Origin: UBA4877 sp002399345
GTDB taxonomy: Bacteria; Bacillota; Thermoanaerobacteria; Thermoanaerobacterales; UBA4877
DNA: 64,000 nucleotides
Direction: 5' to 3'
NCBI GenBank assembly: GCA_036752905.1
Contig: DAIORT010000002.1
Coordinates: forward strand, 124,001-188,000
The position numbers were made by a program, and so were the translations under genes. The notes under the pieces were generated by a model that was not told the origin of the DNA, made no database searches, and worked only from the letters and a program-made list of their open reading frames with translations. Shown in pieces: positions 43,160 to 52,301 of this stretch; position 1 is the stretch's first letter; the number at the start of each line of letters is the position of its first letter.

Positions 43160-44545
43160 TTGAAGAGTGAAATAGCAGATGATCTATATACGCTGGATGA
43201 GGCTCTGAATTTTAAAAAAAATAAGGTGGGAGAAAACTATAGTGAATATATAAATTCCTCTTTTGTACAGATGCTTTCACTGCTGCAGTTTAATAAACAT
43301 TTTGTAAGAGCAAGCGGGGTCTCCGTGTGGGATGAGGACGGTAACGAATATTATGATTTCTTGGGCGCTTACGGTGCCCTTAGCCTGGGACACAATCCCC
43401 CGGAGGTATGGGATGCGGTAAACAAGGTTAAGGACATGCCTAATCTTTTACAAGCTGCCGTAAATAATCTGCCGGGTGCTTTAGCTCATAACCTGGCCGT
43501 TATTACGCCGGGAAAGCTCAAAAAGAGTTTCTTTTGCAACAGTGGTGCTGAGGCGGTGGAAGGGGCATTAAAGCTTGCTAAGATAGCATCGGGCAAGCAC
43601 CGGATAATATACTGCAAGGATTCTTTTCATGGTAAGTCTGCAGGTGCTCTTTCAGTGACCGGGAGAGGTAAATATCAAAAGCCGTTCGGGCCGCTTGTTC
43701 CCGACTGTGAGGCTGTGCCCTTCGGCGATCTGGACAGACTGGAGGACAAGCTTAAAGAAGGAGGGGTTGCGGCATTTATTGTCGAACCCGTCCAGGGGGA
43801 AGGCGGGATAATAATACCGCCGGCTGGATATCTTAAAGGTGTCAGGGAACTTTGTACCAAATATGATGCATATTTTGTTGCTGATGAGGTTCAAACAGGT
43901 TTTGGCAGGACCGGTAGGATGTTTGCCTGTGAGTATGAGGATGTGGCACCAGACATAATGTGCCTGGCCAAGTCTCTCGGTGGCGGTGTGGTGCCTATAG
44001 GCGCATACATAGCTACGGACGAGATATGGAAGAAGGGTTATGGTACACAGGAGAAGTGCATGCTACATACCTCCACTTTCGGTGGGAACCAGGTGGCAAT
44101 GGCGGCCGGTATGGCAGCGATAAAGAATATTTTGGACAATGACCTTCCTCATCAGGCGGAGGAAAAGGGAAAATATTTCTTAGGCAAATTAAGCAAACTG
44201 AAGGATAAGTCTCCGCTGGTAAAGGATGTCAGGGGAAAGGGCCTTATGTTAGGTATTGAGTTCAATCAACAGGAAGGTTTACTTTCCAAAACACCGATAG
44301 GCAAGCTCTCGGAGGAATTTACCGGGTCGCTTATTGCAGGTGAGCTTCAGAACAGGTACCATATTATAACGGCTTATACGCTTAATAATCCCAATGTTAT
44401 AAGGCTGGAACCACCGCTTATTGTTACTAAAGAACAGATGGACAGTGTGGTGGATGCTTTAAATGATATTTTGACGGGACAGAAATCTTTTCTTGGCCTG
44501 GCCCGGGCTAATACGGGAACAATATTGGGTTCGTTCTTTAAATAA
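43160..44545 (+). CDS. Class III aminotransferase (putrescine/acetylornithine type)
   Basis: A 461-residue PLP enzyme: VWDEDGNEYYDFLGAYGALSLGHNPPEV, FFCNSGAEAVEGALKLAK, FHGKSAGALSVTG, VEPVQGEGGII, FVADEVQTGFGRTG and LAKSLGGGVVPIGAYIA (Lys of AKSLGGG holds PLP). The long N-terminal extension of about 60 residues resembles putrescine aminotransferase (PatA/YgjG). It transfers an omega-amino group to 2-oxoglutarate. The substrate is not certain. TTG start behind AAGGAGG. A terminator separates it from the radical SAM gene, although both lie on one strand. Confidence 0.9.
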   Translation: MKSEIADDLYTLDEALNFKKNKVGENYSEYINSSFVQMLSLLQFNKHFVRASGVSVWDEDGNEYYDFLGAYGALSLGHNPPEVWDAVNKVKDMPNLLQAAVNNLPGALAHNLAVITPGKLKKSFFCNSGAEAVEGALKLAKIASGKHRIIYCKDSFHGKSAGALSVTGRGKYQKPFGPLVPDCEAVPFGDLDRLEDKLKEGGVAAFIVEPVQGEGGIIIPPAGYLKGVRELCTKYDAYFVADEVQTGFGRTGRMFACEYEDVAPDIMCLAKSLGGGVVPIGAYIATDEIWKKGYGTQEKCMLHTSTFGGNQVAMAAGMAAIKNILDNDLPHQAEEKGKYFLGKLSKLKDKSPLVKDVRGKGLMLGIEFNQQEGLLSKTPIGKLSEEFTGSLIAGELQNRYHIITAYTLNNPNVIRLEPPLIVTKEQMDSVVDALNDILTGQKSFLGLARANTGTILGSFFK

Positions 44546-44591
44546 AAGACTGTAGAAGCTCATAGAGTGGAATGGAGGACAGGACCTTGAT

Positions 44592-44693
44592 GATTTGCAG
44601 GTGTATCCAACACAGCTAAGCAAAATTGCCGTACAATTGCGCGGCCTAAAACTTTGCCATCGGTCGGGGGGGACTAAAGGTCCCTCTTTTTTT
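44592..44693 (+). ncRNA. Structured RNA candidate ending in a terminator (copy B)
   Basis: In the gap between the aminotransferase and nrdJ, AGCTAAG-CAAAATTGCC-GTACAATTG-CGCGGCCTAA (44614-44648) repeats the core of the element at 23410-23445. It contains a GCCG/CGGC hairpin of its own. It is followed, as in copy A, by a terminator: GGGAC/GTCCC (44670-44684) and seven T. It lies upstream of the nrdJ promoter, so it is not the nrdJ leader. A 3'-end regulatory RNA is possible. Confidence 0.38.
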
Positions 44694-44766
44694 GATATAT
44701 AATGTGTAAAACGATGTGTACCTAAGCAAATGCATGGTATTCTATAATAATATCTTAAGGTACGGT

Positions 44767-44795
44767 TTGCAAAATATGCTTGGCAATACTACAAT
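44767..44795 (+). promoter_or_regulatory. Promoter of nrdJ
   Basis: TTGCAA at 44767-44772, 17-base spacer, TACAAT at 44790-44795. The leader is only about 40 bases, too short for a cobalamin riboswitch. Confidence 0.6.
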
Positions 44796-44843
44796 AAAAT
44801 GTATAGTAACTATGTACATACACAAGATATGGAGGCTAACTCA

Positions 44844-47102
44844 ATGAAATTAACAGATAATGCCTTGAAGGTATTAAAGAAGAGATATCTTGCAAAGGAT
44901 GAAGATGGACATATAACCGAAAAACCTGAAGACATGTTTGACAGGGTTGCACGCACCATAGCGGCAGATGAAAAAAAATATAAAGATGGTGATGATACAG
45001 GTAAATTAACTAAAGAGTTTTATGATATGATGACAAATCTGGATTTTTTGCCTAATTCACCCACATTGATGAATGCAGGAAGGCCGCTGGGACAGCTTTC
45101 CGCATGTTTTGTCCTTCCTGTGGGTGACTCCATGGAAGAGATATTTGACGCAATCAAGTATGCCGCCATAATACACAAGAGTGGAGGTGGGACAGGATTT
45201 TCATTCTCCCGCCTGCGACCTAAGGGTGCTACAGTCAGGACAACGGGTGGGGTGGCGTCCGGCCCGGTGAGTTTTATGAAGGTATTTAATTCCGCTACTG
45301 AGGCGGTAAAGCAGGGCGGTACCCGCCGGGGAGCCAATATGGGGATACTCAGGGTCGATCATCCTGATATACTGGAATTTATAAAGTGCAAGCAGGATAA
45401 TAATGATATAACCAACTTCAATATAAGCGTAGGCATCACGGAGAAGTTTATTAAAGCCGTCCAGAAAGATGAATATTATTCTCTTGTTGATCCTCATACA
45501 AAGGAAATAGTAAAGACCTTGAGAGCACGTGAGGTCTTTGACCTTATTGTCGATATGGCTTGGAATAATGGAGAGCCGGGTATTGTCTTTTTGGACAGGA
45601 TAAATGAGAAGAACCCTGTACCAGGAATCGGTGAGATAGAGTCAACCAATCCGTGCGGTGAGCAGCCGCTCTTACCGTATGAAAGTTGCAACCTGGGTTC
45701 TATTAACCTTGCCAACATGCTTAAATATGATAAAAATGAGTATATAGTCGATTATAAGAAATTGAAAAAAGTTGTTTTTAGTGCCGTACACTTTCTGGAC
45801 AATGTCATCGATGTTAACTGTTATCCATTGCCCCAGATTGATGAAATGACAAAGGCCAACAGAAAGATCGGCCTGGGGGTTATGGGTTTTGCCGATATGC
45901 TCTACAGGATGAAGGTACCATATAACAGCAAACAGGCTTTGAAATTAGCTGATGAGATCATGGCTTTTATTGACAAGGCATCAAAGGAAGCATCATGTGA
46001 ACTGGCAAAGAAAAGAGGGGTTTTCCCTAATTGGGATAAGAGTATTTTTAGGGAAAAGAATTTGCGGGTTAGGAATGCAACCACCACTACCATAGCGCCA
46101 ACCGGCACTATAAGTATAATTGCCGGTGTTTCCAGCGGGATAGAGCCTGCCTTTGCTTTGGCTTTTGTGAGGAAAGTTATGGACAATGAAGAATTGCTTG
46201 ATGTAAATCCTATTTTTAAAGATATGGCAGTGAAGAGAGGTTTTTATAATGACTCCCTTATGCGGAGGGTTTCAGCCGCAGGAACGCTTAAAGGCCTGGA
46301 TGATATACCCGACGATATTAAAAAGGTTTATGTCACTGCTTTGGATACAGAACCATACTGGCATATATCCATGCAGGCGGCCTTTCAGAAGCATGTGGAT
46401 AATGCTGTATCTAAAACTGTAAACTTTCCCAACAAAGCCACGAAAGATGATGTGCGCAAGGTATATCTGATGGCTTATGATATGGGTTGTAAGGGTGTTA
46501 CTATATACAGGGATGGAAGCAGGGATACCCAGGTGCTTAACATAGGCGACAGTAGCAGCAATAAGGCTGATATAGAAGATTTGGATGAACCGCTGATACC
46601 CAGGGAAAGACCGCAAATAACCCGGGGCATCACTGAAAAAGTAAGGGTAGGCTGTGGAAATCTATATATTACGGTAAATTATGATGAGAATGGTATCTGC
46701 GAGGTATTTACCAATGTGGGCAGAGCAGGAGGATGTCCGTCACAGTCCGAGGCAACCTCGCGACTTACATCCGTAGCCTTAAGATCGGGTATGGATGTAA
46801 AAGAACTGGTGGGGCAGCTCAAAGGTATACGCTGTCTATCCACTATAAGACAGAAGGAAAGGGACAAGCGTATAAAAGTGCTGTCATGTCCTGATGCAAT
46901 AGCTAGGGTTATCGAGAAGGTAATGGATATGAAGGATGAAACAAACCCGGAAGACAGTGATGGTGACCCGGATACTCAAGACAACGGCGATGAGAAGGAT
47001 CAGAAGGGCCATACTGCTACTTGCCCGGAATGCGGCAGTAAGATAGAGCATGAGAGCGGTTGCGTCATCTGTCCTAACTGTGGTTATTCAAAGTGCAGTT
47101 AA
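44844..47102 (+). CDS. nrdJ: Adenosylcobalamin-dependent ribonucleotide reductase, class II
   Basis: A 752-residue enzyme. PNSPTLMNAGRPLGQLSACFVLPV, GGGTGFSFSRLRPKG, STNPCGEQPLLPYESCNLGSINLANM (active-site Cys) and TGTISIIAGVSSGIEP are class II marks. The C-terminus carries a zinc-ribbon (CPECGSK, CVICPNCGYSKC) typical of the B12-dependent NrdJ. It makes deoxyribonucleotides with or without oxygen. ATG 44844 is 8 bases after GGAGG. It has its own promoter and terminator. Confidence 0.96.
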   Translation: MKLTDNALKVLKKRYLAKDEDGHITEKPEDMFDRVARTIAADEKKYKDGDDTGKLTKEFYDMMTNLDFLPNSPTLMNAGRPLGQLSACFVLPVGDSMEEIFDAIKYAAIIHKSGGGTGFSFSRLRPKGATVRTTGGVASGPVSFMKVFNSATEAVKQGGTRRGANMGILRVDHPDILEFIKCKQDNNDITNFNISVGITEKFIKAVQKDEYYSLVDPHTKEIVKTLRAREVFDLIVDMAWNNGEPGIVFLDRINEKNPVPGIGEIESTNPCGEQPLLPYESCNLGSINLANMLKYDKNEYIVDYKKLKKVVFSAVHFLDNVIDVNCYPLPQIDEMTKANRKIGLGVMGFADMLYRMKVPYNSKQALKLADEIMAFIDKASKEASCELAKKRGVFPNWDKSIFREKNLRVRNATTTTIAPTGTISIIAGVSSGIEPAFALAFVRKVMDNEELLDVNPIFKDMAVKRGFYNDSLMRRVSAAGTLKGLDDIPDDIKKVYVTALDTEPYWHISMQAAFQKHVDNAVSKTVNFPNKATKDDVRKVYLMAYDMGCKGVTIYRDGSRDTQVLNIGDSSSNKADIEDLDEPLIPRERPQITRGITEKVRVGCGNLYITVNYDENGICEVFTNVGRAGGCPSQSEATSRLTSVALRSGMDVKELVGQLKGIRCLSTIRQKERDKRIKVLSCPDAIARVIEKVMDMKDETNPEDSDGDPDTQDNGDEKDQKGHTATCPECGSKIEHESGCVICPNCGYSKCS

Positions 47103-47128
47103 GCACTTGTTATAAACTATATGTACTT

Positions 47129-47166
47129 AAATAAGCAGCGAATTTTCCCGCTGCTTATTTTTTTAT
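47129..47166 (+). terminator. Terminator of nrdJ
   Basis: Perfect 12-bp stem AAATAAGCAGCG / CGCTGCTTATTT followed by TTTT. Confidence 0.93.
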
Positions 47167-47289
47167 CGGGACACAAAATATTCAATGTATAAGATGAATC
47201 GACTGTTTTATAGAGGGATTTGATTGTACCACTTAGAATATATAATATAATAGGGTATAAAAATGGAGAAGAAAGGGGGATTAAGAAAT

Positions 47290-47958
47290 ATGAGCGATAT
47301 AGAGGACCTTCTGGTTGATATTGTGCGGGAAGATAGCAAACCTGCTCTAGGTTGTACAGAGCCGGCTGCTGTTGCGTTTGCAGGAGCATTTGCAAAAAAA
47401 TACATAACCGGTAAGATTGAAAATATAAGGGTCATAACAAGTAAGAATATATTTAAAAACGGTAAGTCAGTTATAATACCGAGAGCCGGCGGAAAAGGTT
47501 TGGATCTGGCTGCAGCCCTTGGGGTTACGGGCGGATACGCCGATGATGGTCTTATGGTACTAAAGCATATAAACAAGCAGGATATACAATCAGCAAAAGA
47601 TATGGTCACAAGCGGTATGGTAACGGCAACATATATTGAGGCATCGCCATCCATCTATGTAAATATTGTATTGAGAACTGATAAAGAAACAGTTGAATTA
47701 GAATTGAGGGATGGTCATACCTATGTTGAATGGGTTAAGGTTAACGGTAATGTGGTATACCATATTCCATTTAAAAAAAGTCAAGGGACATCCTATGAAT
47801 TTTTAAAAGATTTGAGTATAAAAGAGCTACGACAAATATGTGAAGCTATTCCAATAGAGAAGATACAATTTGTCACAGATGGGATTGATATGAATAAGAA
47901 TGCGTCATTAGCGGGTTTAAAGTCCGAATCGGGACTCAATATTGGTTCGGCTCTCTAA
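47290..47958 (+). CDS. L-cysteine desulfidase family (UPF0597), N-terminal part
   Basis: A product of about 222 residues matching the N-terminal half of UPF0597/CdsB proteins: VREDSKPALGCTEPAAVAFA carries the first cluster Cys (C22), and MVTATYIEASPSIYVNIVL, HTYVEWVKVNGN follow. The normal family is one chain of about 430 residues. Here it stops at TAA (47956-47958), just before KLNSQGKLNMD, and continues in the next ORF with a 1-base overlap. The family breaks L-cysteine into H2S, ammonia and pyruvate with a 4Fe-4S cluster. ATG 47290 is preferred over 47263 because AAAGGGGGA lies between them. Confidence 0.82.
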   Translation: MSDIEDLLVDIVREDSKPALGCTEPAAVAFAGAFAKKYITGKIENIRVITSKNIFKNGKSVIIPRAGGKGLDLAAALGVTGGYADDGLMVLKHINKQDIQSAKDMVTSGMVTATYIEASPSIYVNIVLRTDKETVELELRDGHTYVEWVKVNGNVVYHIPFKKSQGTSYEFLKDLSIKELRQICEAIPIEKIQFVTDGIDMNKNASLAGLKSESGLNIGSAL

Positions 47959-48566
47959 TGAAACTAAATTCGCAAGGGAAATTAAATATGGATGTTTTTA
48001 CTAAGGCAAGGGTATTAACAGCGGCAGCCTGTGATATGAGGATGGGTGGCGGGGAGTATCCGATTATGACCAGCGGCGGCAGCGGTAATCAAGGAATAGG
48101 TGTTATCCTGCCTATAAAGGTCGTTGCCGAATATGAGAATATAGGAAAAGAAAAGCTGATCCGTGCCGTTTTCTTTGCACATATAATAAACAGATATGTA
48201 AAGATTTATACAGGAAAGCTGTCTTCTATATGTGGTTGTGTAATTGCAGCCGGAGTGGGAGCCGCCGCAGCCATAACATGGATGTTGGGAGGGGATGATG
48301 AAAAAATAGAGGGAAGCTGTCAAAATATTCTTGCAAACCTGATGGGAATGATATGTGATGGAGCTAAAGACACCTGTTCATTTAAATTATCGACAAGTGC
48401 CGAAGAGGCAGTATTAGATGCTTATTTAGCAATGGAGGGGGTAATTGCCGAGAAAAATGTAGGTGTTGTAGGAAGCTCAATTGAAGACACTATAAAAAAT
48501 ATGGGTTTTTTATGTAAAAGAGGTCTGGATCATACTGATGCTGCAATATTAGAAATCATAAACTGA
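47958..48566 (+). CDS. L-cysteine desulfidase family (UPF0597), C-terminal part
   Basis: A product of about 202 residues continuing the family without loss: ARVLTAAACDMRMGGGEYPIMTSGGSGNQGIGVILP, then SSICGCVIAAGVGAAAAI, MICDGAKDTCSFKLSTSAEEA. Cys 92/94, 133 and 140 supply the remaining cluster ligands expected for CdsB. ATG (47958) overlaps the upstream stop as TAATG, so translation can restart. The shift is -1 relative to the first ORF. Whether this is a real two-subunit enzyme, a frameshift mutation or a sequencing error cannot be decided here. The DAACS gene follows at once. Confidence 0.82.
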   Translation: MKLNSQGKLNMDVFTKARVLTAAACDMRMGGGEYPIMTSGGSGNQGIGVILPIKVVAEYENIGKEKLIRAVFFAHIINRYVKIYTGKLSSICGCVIAAGVGAAAAITWMLGGDDEKIEGSCQNILANLMGMICDGAKDTCSFKLSTSAEEAVLDAYLAMEGVIAEKNVGVVGSSIEDTIKNMGFLCKRGLDHTDAAILEIIN

Positions 48567-48579
48567 AAGGGGCATTAAT

Positions 48580-49749
48580 TTGAGTAAAATAAAGGATAGT
48601 CTTATCGTGAAGCTGTTAGCTGGTGTATTTGTTGGTATTATATTAGGACTTATGTTAGGGCGCGGTCCGATCAAAATAATACTTACAGTCAAGGAAGTAT
48701 TGGGCCAGTTTATTTTTTTCTGCGTGCCATTGGTAATCATTGGTTTCATTGCACCTGCAATAACAAATCTTAAATCCAATGCAAGTAAAATGTTATTGGT
48801 TACACTATTGATAGCATATTTATCATCGGTCGGGGCAGCTGCGCTATCAACAGCCGGTGGCTACGCTATTATTCCACATTTGAACATTCAGAATGCGGCT
48901 CAAGGATTAAGAAAACTTCCGGAGGTTCTATTTAAGCTTGATATACCGCCTGTCATGTCGGTTATGTCGGCCCTGGTATTATCAATAGTATTAGGTTTAA
49001 CTGCAGTATGGACCAAATCGGAGCATGTTGATGTCCTGCTTAAAGAGTTTAATAATATGATACTGCAGGTAGTGGAAAAGATGATCGTTCCTATATTACC
49101 AATATTTATAGCAACTACTTTTGCCGGACTTGCTTATGAAGGTAGCATTACAAGACAACTGCCTGTTTTCCTTAAGGTTATCGTAATAGTTATAATCGGT
49201 CAATTTATCTGGATGGCTGTGTTGTATGGTATTGCGGGCCTGATCTCCATGAAGAATCCAGCTGAGGTATTTAAACATTATGTGCCTGCTTATTTAACTG
49301 CGGTCGGTACCATGTCCAGTGCCGCAACCATGCCTGTAGCCCTTAAATGCGCCAGAAAATCAGCTGTTCTGGATGATGAAATTGTTGATTTTACTATCCC
49401 GATATGTTCAACAATACATCTCTGCGGGTCGGTACTGACAGAGACCTTCTTTTGTATGACAATATCCCAAATATTATATGGGCAGCTGCCAACACTGGGG
49501 ACAATGTTGTTATTCATAGTTTTATTAGGTATATTTGCAGTGGGGGCTCCAGGGGTACCGGGGGGTACCGTAATGGCATCATTAGGTATTGTAACATCCG
49601 TATTGGGATTTGATACTTCGGGTGTGGCCTTGCTAATTTCTGTCTTTGCATTACAGGACAGTTTTGGCACGGCATGTAATATAACGGGTGACGGTGCCAT
49701 TGCTTTGATGCTTATGGGAATATTTAAGAGAGAAAAAGTATCGGGTTAA
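48580..49749 (+). CDS. Dicarboxylate/amino acid:cation symporter (DAACS family)
   Basis: A 389-residue protein of about eight membrane helices plus re-entrant loops. VGIILGLMLGRGP, FFCVPLVIIGFIAPAIT, GTMSSAATMPVALKCA (serine-rich loop) and PGVPGGTVMASLG, then DSFGTACNITGDGAIALM (cation and substrate region) are typical. It imports an amino acid or dicarboxylate with Na+ or H+. Its position 13 bases after the cysteine desulfidase ORFs suggests cysteine or serine uptake as an inference. TTG start behind AAAGGGG. Confidence 0.92.
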   Translation: MSKIKDSLIVKLLAGVFVGIILGLMLGRGPIKIILTVKEVLGQFIFFCVPLVIIGFIAPAITNLKSNASKMLLVTLLIAYLSSVGAAALSTAGGYAIIPHLNIQNAAQGLRKLPEVLFKLDIPPVMSVMSALVLSIVLGLTAVWTKSEHVDVLLKEFNNMILQVVEKMIVPILPIFIATTFAGLAYEGSITRQLPVFLKVIVIVIIGQFIWMAVLYGIAGLISMKNPAEVFKHYVPAYLTAVGTMSSAATMPVALKCARKSAVLDDEIVDFTIPICSTIHLCGSVLTETFFCMTISQILYGQLPTLGTMLLFIVLLGIFAVGAPGVPGGTVMASLGIVTSVLGFDTSGVALLISVFALQDSFGTACNITGDGAIALMLMGIFKREKVSG

Positions 49750-49910
49750 GTTTATACCGGGGAAAGTAGGTATTAAAGAGCATCATGGATGTAGTGAACT
49801 ACAGCTTGCTTAGAGTCGGTATACTGATGAAAAGTATGAATAAAAGAGGATATTTAAGTTTTTTATAGAATATTTATATAACACCTAAGGCACAAGGGAG
49901 ATGATGTATT

Positions 49911-51986
49911 GTGAACGATTACAAACCGGCGTCTGTAAGAAATGTAGGAATTTACGCCCATGGAGGGGCAGGCAAGACAACGCTGTCAGAAGCAATGCTG
50001 TATGCAGCAAAGGCGATAGACAGGATGGGCAAAATTAATGAAGGAAATACTACTATGGATTATGACAATGAAGAGATCAAAAGACAGGTTTCCATATCCT
50101 TGTCTATAGCTCCTATTGAGTGGAAAGGTACAGGGATTAATATATTGGATACCCCGGGATATTTTGATTTTGAAGGTGAGGTCGTAGCAAGTCTCCGGGC
50201 AGTTGATTTTGGTGTAGTGGTTGTATGTGCGGCATCAGGTGTAGAGGTAGGAACTGAAAAGGTGTGCTCACGTTTGTCGAATATGAATATTCCGCGGGCA
50301 TTTTTTATTAATAAAATGGATAGAGAAAATGCCGACTTTGATAAGACATTAAAACAGATAAAAGATACCTTTGGTAATAGCGTGATTCCCTTTATGCTTC
50401 CTATAGGCAAGGAAAACAATTTTTCGGGTTATATTGATTTGATCAATATGAAAGCGTTTGTACAAAAAAATGATAAGATGGTAAATAGCGAAATACCTCA
50501 GGATATGGTACCTCTAGCGGAGTCCGCGAGAGATGAACTCTTAGAGGTTGTTGCAGGAACCAGTGAGGAGCTGATGGATAAATACTTTTCAGGAGAGGAA
50601 CTCACGGCTGAAGAGATTAAGTCCGGATTAAAAACAGCGGTGATCAGTGGCGATGCAATACCTGTTTTGGTCGGGTCTGGACAGCAGTGTATCGGCGTGG
50701 AGGCTTTGCTGGACTTTTTGGTTGATTATGCTCCCTCACCGGCTGATAGGGAAGATATCGAGGGAATAAACACGGCTGATGAGGAAACGGAGATAAGGTA
50801 TCCCAAGGAGGATGATCCGTTTTCTGCTTTTGTATTCAAAACAATAGCCGATCCCTTTGTAGGCAGGTTATCAATATTCAGAGTGCTTTTGGGTACAATA
50901 AATAGTGATGGCAGTGTTTATAATCCGAATAAAAACGCCAAGGAAAAGGTTGGACAGCTTTATCTTATAAAGGGTAAAAAACAGATTCCGGTAGACAGGC
51001 TAGTGTCAGGTGATATAGGGGCTGTTTCGAAGCTTGCGGTAACGGCTACTTCCGATACATTATGTGATGCAGGCAAAAAGGTTAAGTATCCGCCTATCGA
51101 GTTTCCTGCACCGTCTCTTGAACTGGCGATTGAGCCCAAGTCTAAAGGAGACGATGAAAAAATCAATTCCGGCCTGGCCCGGTTGATGGAAGAGGATCCC
51201 ACGTTTGAAGTGGAACGGAACGCCGAAACAGGACAGACCGTAATAAAAGGTATGGGAGAATTGCATCTTGAAGTGATAGCGAGAAAACTTATGGATAAAT
51301 TCGGGGTGGAGTGCATACTAACACAGCCAAAGATACCATATAGGGAAACTATCAAGGGTAAGGCCCATGTGGAAGGCAAACATAAAAAGCAAACGGGTGG
51401 ACACGGACAATTCGGACACGTCTGGATAGACTTTGAGCCTGCTGAGGGAGATTTTGTTTTTGAGGAAAAGATATTTGGGGGCTCAGTACCAAAACAATAT
51501 ATACCTGCCGTGGAGAAAGGCTTGAGAGATTGCATTAAGCACGGGATACTGGCAGGTTATCCGGTGGTAAATATGAAGGCGACCCTTGTAGACGGTTCTT
51601 ATCACCCGGTGGATTCATCGGAGATGTCCTTTAAGATAGCGGCTTCGTTAGCATTTAAAAAGGGAATGGAGCAGGCTAATCCTGTGCTTTTGGAACCTGT
51701 GATGCATGTAGAGGTACAGGTACCGGAAGAGTATATGGGTGATATCATAGGAGATCTTAATAAAAGGCGCGGTAAAATCCTGGGTATGAATCCTAAGAAT
51801 GGTTTTCAGCTTGTAATAGCCGAGGTGCCGCAGGCTGAAATGTATAAATACGGAAATGATCTGCGGTCTATAACACAGGCAAGAGGATCATTTTCTATGA
51901 GGTTTGAGAGATATGAAGAGGTGCTTCCTTCTATATCGGAAAAGATAATTGAAGCGGCCAACCCGAAGGTAAAGGTGGCAAAATAA
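49911..51986 (+). CDS. Elongation factor G paralogue (EF-G2/FusA2-like)
   Basis: A 691-residue GTPase with all EF-G domains. The P-loop is AHGGAGKTTLSEAML rather than the AHIDAGKTT of canonical EF-G, and the G3 and G4 motifs are DTPGYFDF and NKMD. The middle includes GMGELHLEVIARKLM, and the C-terminal domain MHVEVQVPEEYMGDIIGDLNKRRGKILGM. The altered P-loop and location away from rpsL-tuf mark a paralogue of unsettled role (translation recovery or a specialised factor). GTG start behind AAGGGAG. Confidence 0.9.
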   Translation: MNDYKPASVRNVGIYAHGGAGKTTLSEAMLYAAKAIDRMGKINEGNTTMDYDNEEIKRQVSISLSIAPIEWKGTGINILDTPGYFDFEGEVVASLRAVDFGVVVVCAASGVEVGTEKVCSRLSNMNIPRAFFINKMDRENADFDKTLKQIKDTFGNSVIPFMLPIGKENNFSGYIDLINMKAFVQKNDKMVNSEIPQDMVPLAESARDELLEVVAGTSEELMDKYFSGEELTAEEIKSGLKTAVISGDAIPVLVGSGQQCIGVEALLDFLVDYAPSPADREDIEGINTADEETEIRYPKEDDPFSAFVFKTIADPFVGRLSIFRVLLGTINSDGSVYNPNKNAKEKVGQLYLIKGKKQIPVDRLVSGDIGAVSKLAVTATSDTLCDAGKKVKYPPIEFPAPSLELAIEPKSKGDDEKINSGLARLMEEDPTFEVERNAETGQTVIKGMGELHLEVIARKLMDKFGVECILTQPKIPYRETIKGKAHVEGKHKKQTGGHGQFGHVWIDFEPAEGDFVFEEKIFGGSVPKQYIPAVEKGLRDCIKHGILAGYPVVNMKATLVDGSYHPVDSSEMSFKIAASLAFKKGMEQANPVLLEPVMHVEVQVPEEYMGDIIGDLNKRRGKILGMNPKNGFQLVIAEVPQAEMYKYGNDLRSITQARGSFSMRFERYEEVLPSISEKIIEAANPKVKVAK

Positions 51987-51990
51987 GGCG

Positions 51991-52019
51991 TTGACAAAAT
52001 AGGGACTGAATGATAATAT
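51991..52019 (+). promoter_or_regulatory. Promoter of the proS T-box transcript
   Basis: TTGACA at 51991-51996, 17-base spacer, TAATAT at 52014-52019. It starts 5 bases after the EF-G stop codon. Confidence 0.8.
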
Positions 52020-52025
52020 TTATAA

Positions 52026-52248
52026 TATGAATATATTGAAAGCGATGACAGGGAAACTATAAATAATACTGGTATACAGAGAACCTGCCGCAGCTGAAAG
52101 GTCGGTTGCCGTGTGATTTATATCCCATCCCTATAGCTGAGAGCGATAAGCTCATCCGGGTGACCGTTATCTGTTTAAGCTGGGTTATGCCAATAAGGGT
52201 GGTACCGCGGAGCCTTCCGTCCCTATGAGGGGAACGGAGGGCTTTTTT
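52026..52248 (+). promoter_or_regulatory. T-box leader for proline
   Basis: The T-box sequence AGGGTGGTACCGCGG is at 52196-52210. Below stem I, AGGGA and ATAAAT pair with TCCCT and ATTTAT, leaving a specifier loop ATCCCA whose CCC (52124-52126) is a proline codon. An antiterminator/terminator follows: GCCTTCCGTCCC pairs with GGGGAACGGAGGGC, then TTTTTT. Uncharged tRNA-Pro binding lets transcription read into proS. Confidence 0.93.
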
Positions 52249-52301
52249 GTTATCAGCCCGGCACAAAATAAATATTGTATAGAGCAGAAAGGAAGTCTAA
52301 G

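Noticed and set aside
44546..44843. Cobalamin riboswitch before nrdJ
   Set aside because: No B12-box (GCCACTG) is seen, and the nrdJ promoter at 44767-44795 leaves a leader of only about 40 bases.
47940..47965. Classical -1 programmed frameshift site in the cysteine desulfidase gene
   Set aside because: No X-XXY-YYZ slippery heptamer or strong downstream structure is visible; TAATG re-initiation explains the layout more simply.
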